Below, piece by piece: positions 24,901 through 32,984 of a DNA stretch of 64,000 bases. The DNA comes from JARLGU01 sp036504535. Its GTDB lineage: Bacteria; Armatimonadota; Armatimonadia; Armatimonadales; Capsulimonadaceae. The notes beneath the pieces were generated by a model. It had not been told where the DNA came from, did no database searches, and saw only the letters and a list, made by a program, of their open reading frames with translations. Within the stretch, counting starts at the first letter, position 1; every line of letters begins with the position of its first letter. The DNA lies in NCBI GenBank assembly GCA_036504535.1, contig DASXUY010000042.1:339154-403153 (forward strand), read 5' to 3'. Position numbers and translations under genes: made by a program.

Positions 24901-26569
24901 GGTGTATCCCTGGGTGGCGAAGACTCGCCACGCCACACCTGGTGTCGGCTTGATTTCGCCGCCGCCGCACCATGACATCTACTCGATTGAAGACCTCGCG
25001 GAACTGATCCACGACCTGAAGAACGCGAACCGCGACGCTCGAATCAGCGTCAAGCTGGTCGCCGAAGTCGGTGTCGGCACAATCGCCGCCGGTGTCTCGA
25101 AGGCGCACGCCGATGTCGTCCTGATCTCAGGCTACGACGGTGGTACGGGCGCTTCGCCGCAGACATCGATCAAACACGCGGGTATCCCGTGGGAGCTTGG
25201 CCTGGCCGAGACCCACCAGACGCTGCTGCTCAATAACCTGCGCAGCCGCATCACCGTGGAGACCGACGGCCAGCTCAAGACCGGCCGCGACGTGGTCATC
25301 GCAGCGCTCCTCGGTGCCGAAGAGTTCGGCTTCGCGACAGCGCCCCTGGTCACGCTCGGCTGTATTATGATGCGCGTCTGCCATCTGAATACGTGCCCGG
25401 TAGGTGTCGCCACACAAGATCCGCGCCTTCGCGCCAACTTCACCGGTGATCCGGCACACACCGTGAACTTCATGAAGTTCATCGCCCAGGAAGTGCGCGA
25501 AATCATGGCTGAACTCGGCTTCCGAACTCTCACCGAGATGGTTGGCCGTGTCGACCGTCTGGAAGTGAAGGAAGCTGTCGACCACTGGAAAGCCAAGGGC
25601 CTCGACTTCAGCAACATCCTCTACCACCCGGAAGTGGGCGACGATGTGGGCAGCTACTGCACTGAAAAGCAAGATCACGGTCTCGATGCATCGCTCGACA
25701 TCACCAAACTGCTCGATATCTGCAAGCCAGCCATCGAAAGCGGCGAAAAGGTGAAGGCGGAGCTGAAGATCGTGAACGTCAACCGTGTCGTCGGCACCAT
25801 TGTCGGCAGCGAGATCAGCAAGAAGTACGGCGCTGAAGGCTTGCCCGATGGCACCATCGACCTGACGTTCCACGGTTCAGCTGGCCAGAGCTTCGCAGCG
25901 TTCGCGCCGCACGGCATGACGATGCGAATCGAAGGCGACGCCAACGACTATGTCGGCAAGGGCCTCTCTGGCGGCAAGGTGATTGTCTACCCGCCGAAGG
26001 GTTCGACGTTCGTGCCCGAAGACAATATCATCGTCGGCAACGTTGCGCTGTACGGCGCCACGCAGGGCGAGGCATACCTCTCCGGCATGGCTGGCGAGCG
26101 GTTCGCGGTGCGCAACAGCGGCGTGAACGCCGTCGTTGAAGCCGTTGGCGACCATGGTTGCGAGTATATGACCGGTGGGCGAGTAGTGGTGCTGGGTAAA
26201 ACCGGCCGCAACTTCGCTGCGGGCATGTCGGGCGGTATCGCGTACGTCCTCGACGACGACGGCACGTTCCCCGTCCGCTGCAACCGCGAGATGGTCGACC
26301 TGACCGCGCCGAGCGATCCGGAAGAGATTCGCGACCTTCGCCTGATGGTCGAGAAGCACGTCGCCGAGACTGGCAGCGGCAAGGGCAAGTATGTCCTCGA
26401 AAACTGGGACAGCCTGCTGCTCAAGTTCGTCAAGGTGATGCCGCGCGACTATAAACGCATGCTCGAAGCCATCGACCGCGTGCTGGCGTCGGGCCTGAGC
26501 GGCGACGAAGCGCTGCTGGCCGCGTTCGAGGAGAACTCGCACGACGCGTCCCGAGTAGGCGGCAAGTAG
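21941..26569 (+). CDS. gltB: Glutamate synthase large subunit (GltB)
   Basis: A 1542-residue enzyme with all four domains. The class II glutamine amidotransferase has catalytic Cys32 (FEHDACGVGFV), exposed after removal of a 31-residue propeptide. A central domain and the FMN synthase barrel follow (KSNTGEGGEDPDRF, SGYDGGTGASP). The 3Fe-4S cluster ligands are in C-x5-C-x4-C (GCIMMRVCHLNTCPVG). The C-terminal GXGXG beta-helix contains GDANDYVGKGLSGGK. It transfers the glutamine amide to 2-oxoglutarate to yield glutamate. I choose the ATG at 21941 (GGAAGG Shine-Dalgarno) over the upstream frame to 21860. Followed by gltD after 152 bases. Confidence 0.97.
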   Translation: MTPKAFTPKQTTNNGLPPKQGLYDPQFEHDACGVGFVINIKGKKSHEIVQQALTILRNLDHRGACGCEVNTGDGAGILMQVPHGFLSAKAAEQGITLPAPGEYGVGMVFLPKDETDASRIRKKLEAIIESEGQVVLGWRVVPTNNSTLGPTAVRSEPAVQQVFVGKGKLVATDAMAFERKLFVIRKRAEHEIRFGGVKGGDQFYSPSFSSRTLIYKGLLTTMQVSEFYPELDDPRVESALALAHSRFSTNTFPSWERSHPYRFIAHNGEINTLRGNVNWMHARQALCESPLFADDLKKILPIINTDGSDSAMFDNCFEFMVMAGRSLPHAMMMMIPEPWSNHETMSDEKKAFYEYHSCLMEPWDGPASIAFTDGFNMGAVLDRNGLRPSRYYVTKDDLVIMASEAGVLEIEPERILQKGRLQPGRMFLVDTTEGRIVSDEEIKNKIAGEHPYREWLNEHLVDLAKLPEEPVLPVEPHDTIIQRQQAFGYTFEDLRKLMTPMAASGIEATGSMGNDSPLAVLSDKPQNLYSYFKQLFAQVTNPPIDCIREEIITSTGVTIGAEGNLIDPKPESAHVIKLQTPILTNEELAKLRHITTPGFKSTTISILFDPQLGEKGLEAALDSVFVQADEAMEDGTNIIILSDRGIDKDHAPIPALLAVAGLHHHLIRKGTRTRVGIVLESGEPREVHHFSVLIGYGVGAINPYLAFQTLDDMIRQGILVGVDHKKACYNFAKAAVKGVVKVTSKMGISTIHSYCGAQIFEAIGLKQSVIEKYFTWTASRVEGVGLDVIAQEVLIRHAHAFPERPVDAVLDAGGNYQWRSDGEYHLFSPMTIHKLQRAVRTADFGVFKEYSSLVNEQDEKHATLRGMLKFKTDRQPIPIDEVQSIESILQRFKTGAMSYGSISKEAHEALAIAMNRIGGKSNTGEGGEDPDRFTPDANGDSRNSAIKQVASGRFGVTSHYLVNAKEIQIKMAQGAKPGEGGQLPGSKVYPWVAKTRHATPGVGLISPPPHHDIYSIEDLAELIHDLKNANRDARISVKLVAEVGVGTIAAGVSKAHADVVLISGYDGGTGASPQTSIKHAGIPWELGLAETHQTLLLNNLRSRITVETDGQLKTGRDVVIAALLGAEEFGFATAPLVTLGCIMMRVCHLNTCPVGVATQDPRLRANFTGDPAHTVNFMKFIAQEVREIMAELGFRTLTEMVGRVDRLEVKEAVDHWKAKGLDFSNILYHPEVGDDVGSYCTEKQDHGLDASLDITKLLDICKPAIESGEKVKAELKIVNVNRVVGTIVGSEISKKYGAEGLPDGTIDLTFHGSAGQSFAAFAPHGMTMRIEGDANDYVGKGLSGGKVIVYPPKGSTFVPEDNIIVGNVALYGATQGEAYLSGMAGERFAVRNSGVNAVVEAVGDHGCEYMTGGRVVVLGKTGRNFAAGMSGGIAYVLDDDGTFPVRCNREMVDLTAPSDPEEIRDLRLMVEKHVAETGSGKGKYVLENWDSLLLKFVKVMPRDYKRMLEAIDRVLASGLSGDEALLAAFEENSHDASRVGGK

Positions 26570-26721
26570 AAGAACCGGCGCGGCAGGTCCTTCGGGACCT
26601 GGCCGCGTCCCTGTCGAAGAACGACGCCCCGATCACACACTCACGGGCGCCGGAACCCCGGAAGCGCAACGTTAGGCACGTCATTGCGTGAAGCGCTCCG
26701 AAGATGATGCGAGGACATTGA

Positions 26722-28206
26722 ATGGGGAAACCCACTGGCTTTCTTGAATATCTCCGCGAACTACCGCTCGACCGCTCCGCGACCGAGCGCATTCGCGACT
26801 GGCACGAACTCCATGAGCATATGGACGAGGCAAAACTGCGTCAGCAGGGCGCTCGCTGTATGGACTGTGGGATTCCGTTCTGTCACACCGGTAACCTGAT
26901 CGCGGGTGCCGCTTCCGGCTGCCCGATCAATAACCTGATCCCGGAATGGAACGACCTCGTCTTCCGCGGCCTGTGGCACGACGCCCTCGACCGCCTGCAC
27001 AAGACGAACAACTTCCCCGAATTCACCGGGCGAGTCTGCCCCGCGCCGTGCGAAGGCGCGTGCGTTCTCGGCATTAACAATCCGCCGGTCACAATCAAGA
27101 ACATCGAAGGCGCGATCGCCGACAAGGGTTGGGACGAAGGCTGGATCACTCCCGCTCCGCCGCCTGTGCGCACCGGTAAGAAGGTCGCCGTGATCGGATC
27201 CGGTCCCGCAGGCCTCTCCGCCGCCGCGCAGCTTAACCGCGCTGGCCACTGGGTGACCGTCTACGAGCGAGCTGACCGAATTGGCGGACTGCTGATGTAC
27301 GGCATCCCGAACATGAAGCTCGACAAGCAATATGTTCAGCGTCGTGTCGACCTTCTGACCAAGGAAGGTGTGGAGTTTGTCACCAGCACCGAAGTCGGCA
27401 AGGACATCTCCGCCGACAAGCTGAAGGCCGATTTCGACGCTATTCTCGTCGCCACCGGAGCCACCAAGCCGCGCGACCTTCCGATTGAGGGCCGCGAGCT
27501 CAAGGGCGTTCACTTCGCGATGGAGTTCCTCGCGGCGAACACGAAGAGCCTTCTCGACAGCCAGCTAGGCGACGGCAACTACATCTCCGCGAAGGGCAAG
27601 GATGTGGTGGTCATCGGCGGCGGCGACACCGGCACCGACTGTGTCGGCACATCGCTGCGCCACGGCTGCACCAGCCTCGTCCAGCTCGAGATCCTGCCTA
27701 AGCCGCCGAAAGAGCGCACCCCGGATAACCCGTGGCCGCAGTGGCCCAAGATCTACCGCATGGACTACGGTCAGGAAGAAGCGTTAGCCGTCTACGGCGA
27801 CGATCCCCGCGTGTACCTCACCACCGCCAAGCGCTTTATCGGCGACGAGAACGGCAACCTCAAGGGTGTCGAAACGTGCCAGATCGAGTGGGCTAAGGAC
27901 GAGCAAGGCCGATTCACCCCCAAGGATGTACCCGGCTCCTCGAAGATCGTCGATACGCAACTAGTCCTGCTTGCGATGGGCTTCCTCGGCCCTGAGCAGC
28001 CGCTCCTGGAGCAGCTCGGTGTGGAACGCGACCCGCGCAGCAACGCCAAAGCCGCTGACGGTAAATACACCACCAGCGTAGACGGCATATTCGCCGCTGG
28101 CGACTCCCGCCGAGGCCAAAGCCTCGTCGTATGGGCGATCAAGGAAGGCCGAGGCGCCGCCCGAGAGATCGACCGCTACCTGATGGGCGCGACGGACCTG
28201 GCGTAG
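26722..28206 (+). CDS. gltD: Glutamate synthase small subunit (GltD), NADPH-dependent
   Basis: A 494-residue flavoprotein. The N-terminal ferredoxin-like region has cysteines at 46, 49, 54 and 67 (CMDCGIPFC..GCPINN) and 106, 110, 114 (CPAPCEGAC) for 4Fe-4S clusters. The FAD Rossmann motif is VAVIGSGPAGLSAA (about 155-168), and the NAD(P)H Rossmann motif is VVVIGGGDTGTDC (about 293-306). It feeds NADPH electrons to GltB. Same strand as gltB and surely cotranscribed. Confidence 0.96.
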   Translation: MGKPTGFLEYLRELPLDRSATERIRDWHELHEHMDEAKLRQQGARCMDCGIPFCHTGNLIAGAASGCPINNLIPEWNDLVFRGLWHDALDRLHKTNNFPEFTGRVCPAPCEGACVLGINNPPVTIKNIEGAIADKGWDEGWITPAPPPVRTGKKVAVIGSGPAGLSAAAQLNRAGHWVTVYERADRIGGLLMYGIPNMKLDKQYVQRRVDLLTKEGVEFVTSTEVGKDISADKLKADFDAILVATGATKPRDLPIEGRELKGVHFAMEFLAANTKSLLDSQLGDGNYISAKGKDVVVIGGGDTGTDCVGTSLRHGCTSLVQLEILPKPPKERTPDNPWPQWPKIYRMDYGQEEALAVYGDDPRVYLTTAKRFIGDENGNLKGVETCQIEWAKDEQGRFTPKDVPGSSKIVDTQLVLLAMGFLGPEQPLLEQLGVERDPRSNAKAADGKYTTSVDGIFAAGDSRRGQSLVVWAIKEGRGAAREIDRYLMGATDLA

Positions 28207-28587
28207 GGCTGGGGCTGTACGGCGGCGCGTCGCTACGGACGCGCCCATCGCCTGATATCGTCGATTGAAGATAGCATAGCGCTCACTTCTTGTTGGTAAC
28301 CAATAAGCAGTGGGCGTTTCTTCTTGCTTTCGTCGTATTCTAGCTTGACGGCCCGCACCCCCCACGCGCACCTTCATAGGGCTGTACGTCGGTCTTTGCA
28401 GATATGAAACGGAGAGCCGAGCACGTGATTGTGATTTACCTCCGATATTATGTGATAGTGCAGGATTTCGCCTCTTATTTCTCCAACGTAGTCATAACGC
28501 TTATCAATATTGCTGCGATCTTAAGGGCTGGCGGGGCCGAAGTTGAAGCACAGCGCAATATTGACAGAGAATGTTGCAAACACCAAA
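28207..28587. other. Intergenic region after gltD
   Basis: AT-richer than its surroundings. It has short frames only, none with a ribosome-binding site that I would call. No clear terminator is seen after gltD; a TTG at 28543 could be an upstream start for the zinc-ribbon gene. Confidence 0.4.
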
Positions 28588-28929
28588 ATGCTAATCGCCT
28601 GCCCAGAATGTAACGAATCAATTAGTTCTAAGGCGCTAGACTGTCCACGCTGCGGTGGGCCGATCCGGCGAAACGACTACCTTTCCGCGTTTCGCATTTT
28701 GTCGTTGATATGGGGTTCGGCCCAAAGCCTCGTATTGGTCGTCACTCTAGTGCGAGGCGTTCGGCTTGTCATCGATATTAGTCGAATGAGCGCGTCGGGC
28801 GAGATCGGAACTGGTGTCCCATATTTGAGCATTTGGTCCGCACTCTCAGAGATAGTAGTCATCCTCGTAACTGCTTGGCTGCCATACATTGGATGGTATC
28901 TTATGGAGGGCCGCCGGAAATCTCAGTAG
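28588..28929 (+). CDS. Small membrane protein with N-terminal zinc ribbon
   Basis: A 113-residue protein. Residues 1-25 form a zinc ribbon (ACPECNESISSKALDCPRCGGPI, two C-x2-C knuckles). Two hydrophobic segments follow (about 35-57 and 78-103). Zinc-ribbon plus membrane helices occur in many uncharacterised proteins; function unknown. The ATG at 28588 gives a canonical ribbon N-terminus; a TTG at 28543 would add 15 residues. Confidence 0.6.
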   Translation: MLIACPECNESISSKALDCPRCGGPIRRNDYLSAFRILSLIWGSAQSLVLVVTLVRGVRLVIDISRMSASGEIGTGVPYLSIWSALSEIVVILVTAWLPYIGWYLMEGRRKSQ

Positions 28930-29391
28930 CGTAAGCCGACGACGCCGTAAATAGAACACGCCACTTTGAGTCGGTCGATCGGAACCGGCCATGAGCCGGA
29001 GAGGCGGGTGTAGGATGACGCAACGTAACATGATCCCGGTGAACCTGACTGTCGCTAAGAAACATGCAAGAGTACTTGCAAAACACGATCGCCCCGGTCT
29101 TCCGCTCAATAAGCCGCTTTGCGGCTCATATCCGAGTCGGCGAAGGCCGCCGCTCAGCTTTTCCCAGCCGCGCCTTCAGTCGCCAGGCTCTCGTGGGCAT
29201 ATTGCGTTCAGTTCAGCTCATATGTGATACAAGACAAGCCAAGGAGAGGGGACATTCCTACGTACGGGCTTGGGCCAGTCCGGTGGCCAGGTGAGGTGTT
29301 TCTTACGACGCGCTCGCCGCCCTTTTGAGCGAAATCCAGACGATGGCGTGGGCGGCGGTGATCGGCGGCTAAGCGAAGGGGACATTGACCA
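28930..29391. other. Intergenic region with a hairpin, no supported gene
   Basis: Contains a short stem AGCCGC-TTT-GCGGCT near 29112-29126, without a T tract. A 70-codon frame at 29015-29227 (MTQRNMIPVNLTVAKK..) has GAGAGG 10 bases upstream, but its composition is arginine/proline-rich and overlaps a frame on the other strand, so I leave it uncalled. Confidence 0.4.
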
Positions 29392-29715
29392 ATGAAACTG
29401 TCTGACTTATATGGCAAGGCTTCGGACAATGCGGAGTTAACGGGCACCCAATCCCAAGCCTTACAGCCTATCGTTATTGTGCTCGGCGAACTGCTGCTGG
29501 CGTTCGTTCTCGCATGCTTTGCGAACTACGCCGCCTGGGTCGTAATAGCAATGCTCGTGCTGTCGACGATCACTTTGGTGTTTTTCCTGGTCGTGTACGT
29601 TTTCTTCCTCGTCCACGACAGAAGCGCGCTGCGCACCGAAACGTACTGGTTGACCAAGCTAACGCCACCTAAAGATCTCACCGGTGATAAAGATCAACCG
29701 TCAGGTAGCGAGTAG
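29392..29715 (+). CDS. Small two-helix membrane protein of unknown function
   Basis: A 107-residue protein with two adjacent hydrophobic segments (about 27-50 and 52-75, the second rich in Val/Phe) and charged ends (MKLSDLYGKASDNAELTG.. and ..KDLTGDKDQPSGSE). AAGGGG precedes the ATG. Seven bases separate it from the ankyrin gene, so the two are probably cotranscribed. No family recognised. Confidence 0.6.
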   Translation: MKLSDLYGKASDNAELTGTQSQALQPIVIVLGELLLAFVLACFANYAAWVVIAMLVLSTITLVFFLVVYVFFLVHDRSALRTETYWLTKLTPPKDLTGDKDQPSGSE

Positions 29716-29722
29716 GGCTATC

Positions 29723-30268
29723 ATGTTGCAAAACACTACCAAGCAACCTAGAAAACGGCGACGTGCTTTTTTATCAGTATTGGCAATCGGTGGCGTCCTT
29801 GGTATCCCATTCTTGGTGAGCTTATGGACGCACCACCAGGCAAATGCCGAACGGCTCGCGCTGTTGTCCAGGCCGACAGCTAGAGTATCCGTGGTACAGG
29901 TACAGGCTTTACGGGATAGGGGAGCGGATGTGAATGCCACAGATGAAAATGGTGGCACAGCGCTGTTAGCTGCCGCGTACGCTGGCAATACCGAATGCAT
30001 AAGGTATCTCGTATCAAAGGGTGCCGATGTTAACGCGGTTGTGCCCAACAACGTCACCCCACTGATGGTGGCGTGTCATTTAGGTGACACTGACGCCGCT
30101 AAATACCTAATCTCCAAAGGGGCAAACGTTAATGCTGGAACCACTGACGATGGAACAACTGCTCTCATCACGGCAAACGAAAAACCAAGAATAGTCGCCA
30201 TCCTGAAGGCGGCTGGAGCTAAGGAAGGACACGCGCGATGTTCTGATCGCAACACGACATGCCCATAA
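29723..30268 (+). CDS. Membrane-anchored ankyrin-repeat protein
   Basis: A 181-residue protein. A basic N-terminus and one hydrophobic segment (about 15-35, FLSVLAIGGVLGIPFLVSLW) suggest a signal anchor. About three ankyrin repeats follow: ALRDRGADVNATDENGGTAL, YLVSKGADVNAVVPNNVTPL and YLISKGANVNAGTTDDGTTAL. Ankyrin repeats bind partner proteins; here the partner may be the small membrane protein encoded just upstream. I start at the ATG at 29723 (TAGGG upstream) since the longer frame would overlap the preceding gene. Confidence 0.65.
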   Translation: MLQNTTKQPRKRRRAFLSVLAIGGVLGIPFLVSLWTHHQANAERLALLSRPTARVSVVQVQALRDRGADVNATDENGGTALLAAAYAGNTECIRYLVSKGADVNAVVPNNVTPLMVACHLGDTDAAKYLISKGANVNAGTTDDGTTALITANEKPRIVAILKAAGAKEGHARCSDRNTTCP

Positions 30269-30557
30269 TCAACTACAATGGCTAAGGTACATGGAGCCGC
30301 GATGCTTTTCGCCAATATGGCAAATATTACAGCCGCTAATAGCTTCATATCCTTCGATGGCCATCGATGGTAACCACAATCCCACTGGCGTCGCGACACG
30401 CACTCTTTAGCCCGCTTGCGGGTGTTCCGCGTCAGACCGGGAGTTCAGTCCCGGTTAACGCGCCGGACCGGGCTCGCACTCAGAACTGCCTTTTCGAATC
30501 GCCGCCTAATGTGTCGTACAGCAGTATTTCGCCCTCGCCACCCCGTAACCAAACCCT
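30269..30557. other. Intergenic region with hairpins
   Basis: Holds the perfect stem ACCGGGA-GTTCAG-TCCCGGT (30436-30455) and a smaller CCCGC-TT-GCGGG just before it. No T tract follows, so termination is uncertain. No gene is seen. Confidence 0.4.
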
Positions 30558-31472
30558 ATGCCTCCACGATACCGTATCCCGCTCATCATCGCCATCATCG
30601 TCCTCGTGGTAGTCGTCGCCGCAATTTTGCGTCTGCGGCACTTCGCGCTACTTGGCGAGGCGCCACCCGAGGTGAAGCGGGTGATGGGCCCGGTGGCGGG
30701 GGCAGTGACATCGGACATGCTCAATCGGTTACCGGTCGCGCGGCGCGGTATCGATTGTAGCGAGGATGTGCGCGGAGCCGACTTGACAGTGCTCGCGAAG
30801 AATGTCAGGTATGTGGGACGCTACTACAGCTCGACCAACCCGCGCAAGTGCTTGACACGCTCAGAGGCGGTAGCGATAACGCGCGCCGGTATGCGTATCT
30901 GGGTTGTGTTTCAGAACGGCGCACGCACCCGGAAGTCGTTTAGCGCAGCGCTCGGAGCGCGTGATGGCGAATTCGCATGGAATGCGGCGCAGAAGGTGGG
31001 GCAGCCAGGCGGGTCGGCGATCTTCTTCGCGGTGGACTATGATCCGCCCGCCGATGATATCTCCGGCTTCATCCTGCCTTATTTCGACAACCTTGAGCTT
31101 GGGATGGAAAGAGCTCGGGCATCGTGGAGCAAGACGCATCAGGGCAACGCCCCGCGCTACGCCATCGGCATCTACGGGACGCCGAAATCGCTGATCGCAA
31201 TCACGCAGGACCCCGTCCGCCGGTTCACTCTGCCGCCCGTGAAATGGCTGGCGCTGCCGCCTCTCTTCAAATCTCCTACCGAAGCAGCCGCATACTACAC
31301 GTATCATAAGCAACGTCAATGGACCATGTGGCAAATCGGCGAAATGGCGATAAGCCACCGCGTGGGCCAGCCCAAAATCGGCTTCCCGTGCGACGGCAAC
31401 GAAATCGGCCCCTTGCCCAACGGCTCTTTTACGGTCCCTCCATCCCAATCTAGGCGTGGCGCAACTCGATAA
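30558..31472 (+). CDS. DUF1906 (Rv2525c-like, glycoside-hydrolase-like) membrane-anchored protein
   Basis: A 304-residue protein. One N-terminal membrane segment (IPLIIAIIVLVVVVAAILRL) precedes a DUF1906-like domain beginning GIDCSEDVRGADLTVLAK. Other blocks are NVRYVGRYYSSTNPRK, LTRSEAVAITRAGMRIWVVF, SAIFFAVDYDPPAD and YAIGIYGTPKSL. The fold is a TIM barrel related to GH25 lysozymes, so a cell-wall role is plausible but unproven for this family. Alone on its strand; no neighbour suggests a pathway. Confidence 0.75.
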   Translation: MPPRYRIPLIIAIIVLVVVVAAILRLRHFALLGEAPPEVKRVMGPVAGAVTSDMLNRLPVARRGIDCSEDVRGADLTVLAKNVRYVGRYYSSTNPRKCLTRSEAVAITRAGMRIWVVFQNGARTRKSFSAALGARDGEFAWNAAQKVGQPGGSAIFFAVDYDPPADDISGFILPYFDNLELGMERARASWSKTHQGNAPRYAIGIYGTPKSLIAITQDPVRRFTLPPVKWLALPPLFKSPTEAAAYYTYHKQRQWTMWQIGEMAISHRVGQPKIGFPCDGNEIGPLPNGSFTVPPSQSRRGATR

Positions 31473-31509
31473 AAAATGCTTGCAGATTGAGATGGCTAGA
31501 TAAATATTG

Positions 31510-31557
31510 TTGACAATGTGATATACATGTGGTATTCTAAATATAGAACATACGTTC
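31510..31557 (+). promoter_or_regulatory. Consensus promoter with LexA/DinR-type box (site 1)
   Basis: TTGACA (31510-31515), 17-base spacer, TATTCT (31533-31538), then GAACATACGTTC (31546-31557), which fits the GAAC-N4-GTTC box of Gram-positive-type LexA and extends as ATAGAACATACGTTCTAT. The box sits where transcription should start, a typical repressor position. No gene is recognised downstream. Confidence 0.65.
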
Positions 31558-31644
31558 TATATAAGCTTACTTGTACCTTGAAAATTGAAACCGGGAAATG
31601 CCTTACCAGTCAACTCAACGCTGCAACGCACCTGTCCATCCGAC

Positions 31645-31682
31645 TCCCCTCTCCTTTCCACGGAGAGGGGCCGGGGGTGAGG
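31645..31682 (+). repeat. Half copy of the CTCACCCC/GGGGTGAGG repeat family
   Basis: Reads CCCCTCTCC-tttccac-GGAGAGGGG followed by CCGGGGGTGAGG. It matches one arm of the large inverted repeat at 42704-42822. Looks like an interspersed palindromic element. Confidence 0.6.
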
Positions 31683-31824
31683 TAATTATTGTGAGACGAC
31701 TAACAACGAGCCAGCGCAAAACAGCGCAAAACTGTTGGCAAAATCACCATTTGGCACTGTTTTGCAGCACCGCTAATCGAATGATTTCGGCGTTTTTCAC
31801 GACTGTTAAGCTCACGAAAATTTC

Positions 31825-31866
31825 GTTGCGCAAAAAAAGAGAATCACGTTGCGCTTTGCAACGCGC
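31825..31866 (-). repeat. GCGCAACGTGATTC repeat, copy 1
   Basis: On the minus strand it reads GTTGCAA..GCGCAACGTGATTC..TTTTTTTGCGCAAC. It shares a 14-base identical core and both flanks with the plus-strand copy at 60436-60481. It starts 267 bases beyond the LexA-type box. Confidence 0.6.
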
Positions 31867-32009
31867 AAAATCCCTACCCTCCATGCTTAACACAACGCGA
31901 CGACCAGCACGTCCCAACCCATCGCCACCCTTACACAAGAAAAGCCCCGGCGGCTCGAGCCGTCCTAGAAACTCTTTCCCCACCCATCCCCCATCGCTTC
32001 CCCTCACCG

Positions 32010-32945
32010 CTACCTGGGCACCGGCACCGTCGCGAGGAGCTCGCCGACGATCTCCTCGCCCGATGCGCCGCTGTATTTGGCCTTCGTTTCCAGCATGATG
32101 CGGTGTCCAAGGACGGGCCCAGCGAGGGCGCGGATGTCTTCGGGGGTGACAAACTCGCGGCCGTCGATTGCGGCGCGGGCCTGGGCGGCGCGGTACAACG
32201 CGAGCGAGCCGCGCGGCGAGATGCCGAGGCGAAGACGCTGGTCGGTGCGTGTTGCCTGGATAAGGCGCAGGAGGTACTGTGCGACAGTTTGCTCGACACG
32301 GACCCGGCGGACTGTGCGCTGCATTTCGAGGACATCGTCGCCTGTTGCGACCGCAACAAGCGATTCGAGCGGGTGGTGTTCGCGCTGGCTATTCAGGATG
32401 TCGAGTTCGTCGTCCATTGCCGGGTACCCAAGCGCGACACGAACCGCAAACCGGTCGAGCTGCGCTTCCGGGAGCGGATACGTGCCATGGTAATCGGTGG
32501 GGTTCTGCGTTGCGATCACGAAGAACGGTTGCGGTAGCTCGCGTTTGCTTCCCGCGACAGTCACCTGGTTTTCACTCATCACTTCGAGGAGCGCGGACTG
32601 GGTGCGGGGCGAGCTGCGGTTGATCTCATCGGCGAGCACGATATTGGCGAATAGGGGACCGGGCCGGAATTCGAGCGAGCCGTCCTGCGGGTTGTAAATG
32701 TTGCTGCCGATGATGTCGGCGGGCAGGAGGTCAGGCGTAAACTGGATTCGGCGAAAGATGCCGCTGATCGACTGGGCCAACGCTTTCGCGAGGGTCGTCT
32801 TGCCGGTGCCCGGGACATCCTCAAGCAGGGCATGCCCCCCCGCGAGGAGTGATATCATCACCAGGCGAATACTCTCGGGCTTGCCTTTGATGACCGCGCC
32901 AAGGTTTGTTTCAATCTTCGAAACCGTTGTCGTAAAATCGTTCAT
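32010..32945 (-). CDS. MoxR-family AAA+ ATPase
   Basis: A 311-residue chaperone-like ATPase with Walker A EDVPGTGKTTLAKAL, Walker B VLADEINRSSPRTQSALLEVM, and the lid motif TPEDIRALAGPVLGHRI. MoxR proteins remodel partner complexes, often with a VWA or DUF58 protein; such a partner (DUF58) and a transglutaminase-like protein are encoded just upstream in the same operon. I use the ATG at 32945 (AGGA, 8 bases upstream; canonical N-terminus NDFTTTVSKIETNLGAVIKG); an ATG at 32975 is possible. Last gene of the operon, an inversion of the usual MoxR-first order. Confidence 0.93.
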   Translation of the reverse strand: MNDFTTTVSKIETNLGAVIKGKPESIRLVMISLLAGGHALLEDVPGTGKTTLAKALAQSISGIFRRIQFTPDLLPADIIGSNIYNPQDGSLEFRPGPLFANIVLADEINRSSPRTQSALLEVMSENQVTVAGSKRELPQPFFVIATQNPTDYHGTYPLPEAQLDRFAVRVALGYPAMDDELDILNSQREHHPLESLVAVATGDDVLEMQRTVRRVRVEQTVAQYLLRLIQATRTDQRLRLGISPRGSLALYRAAQARAAIDGREFVTPEDIRALAGPVLGHRIMLETKAKYSGASGEEIVGELLATVPVPR

Positions 32946-32984
32946 TTGTATTGTCCTGAGAGTAGTTTGGGCCATAAGATCGGC

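Larger units (their letters stand above)
31473..32009. other. 537-bp gene-poor region with promoter and repeats
   Basis: Between the DUF1906 gene and the moxR stop. It contains the promoter/LexA-type box, a half copy of the CTCACCCC repeat and the GCGCAACGTGATTC repeat listed separately. A 166-codon frame from 31598 spans all of them, but is low-complexity (Arg/Ser/Pro) and unsupported. Confidence 0.5.

Noticed and set aside
29015..29227. 70-codon frame with a passable GAGAGG upstream
   Set aside because: Composition (Arg/Pro/Ser) and a competing frame on the opposite strand argue against a real gene.
30411..30460. tRNA-like double hairpin
   Set aside because: No cloverleaf, anticodon arm or TTCGA loop can be formed.
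31598..32098. 166-codon frame downstream of the LexA-type promoter
   Set aside because: It reads through two repeat elements, is Arg/Ser/Pro-rich, overlaps the end of moxR and resembles no protein; kept only as context for the repeat.
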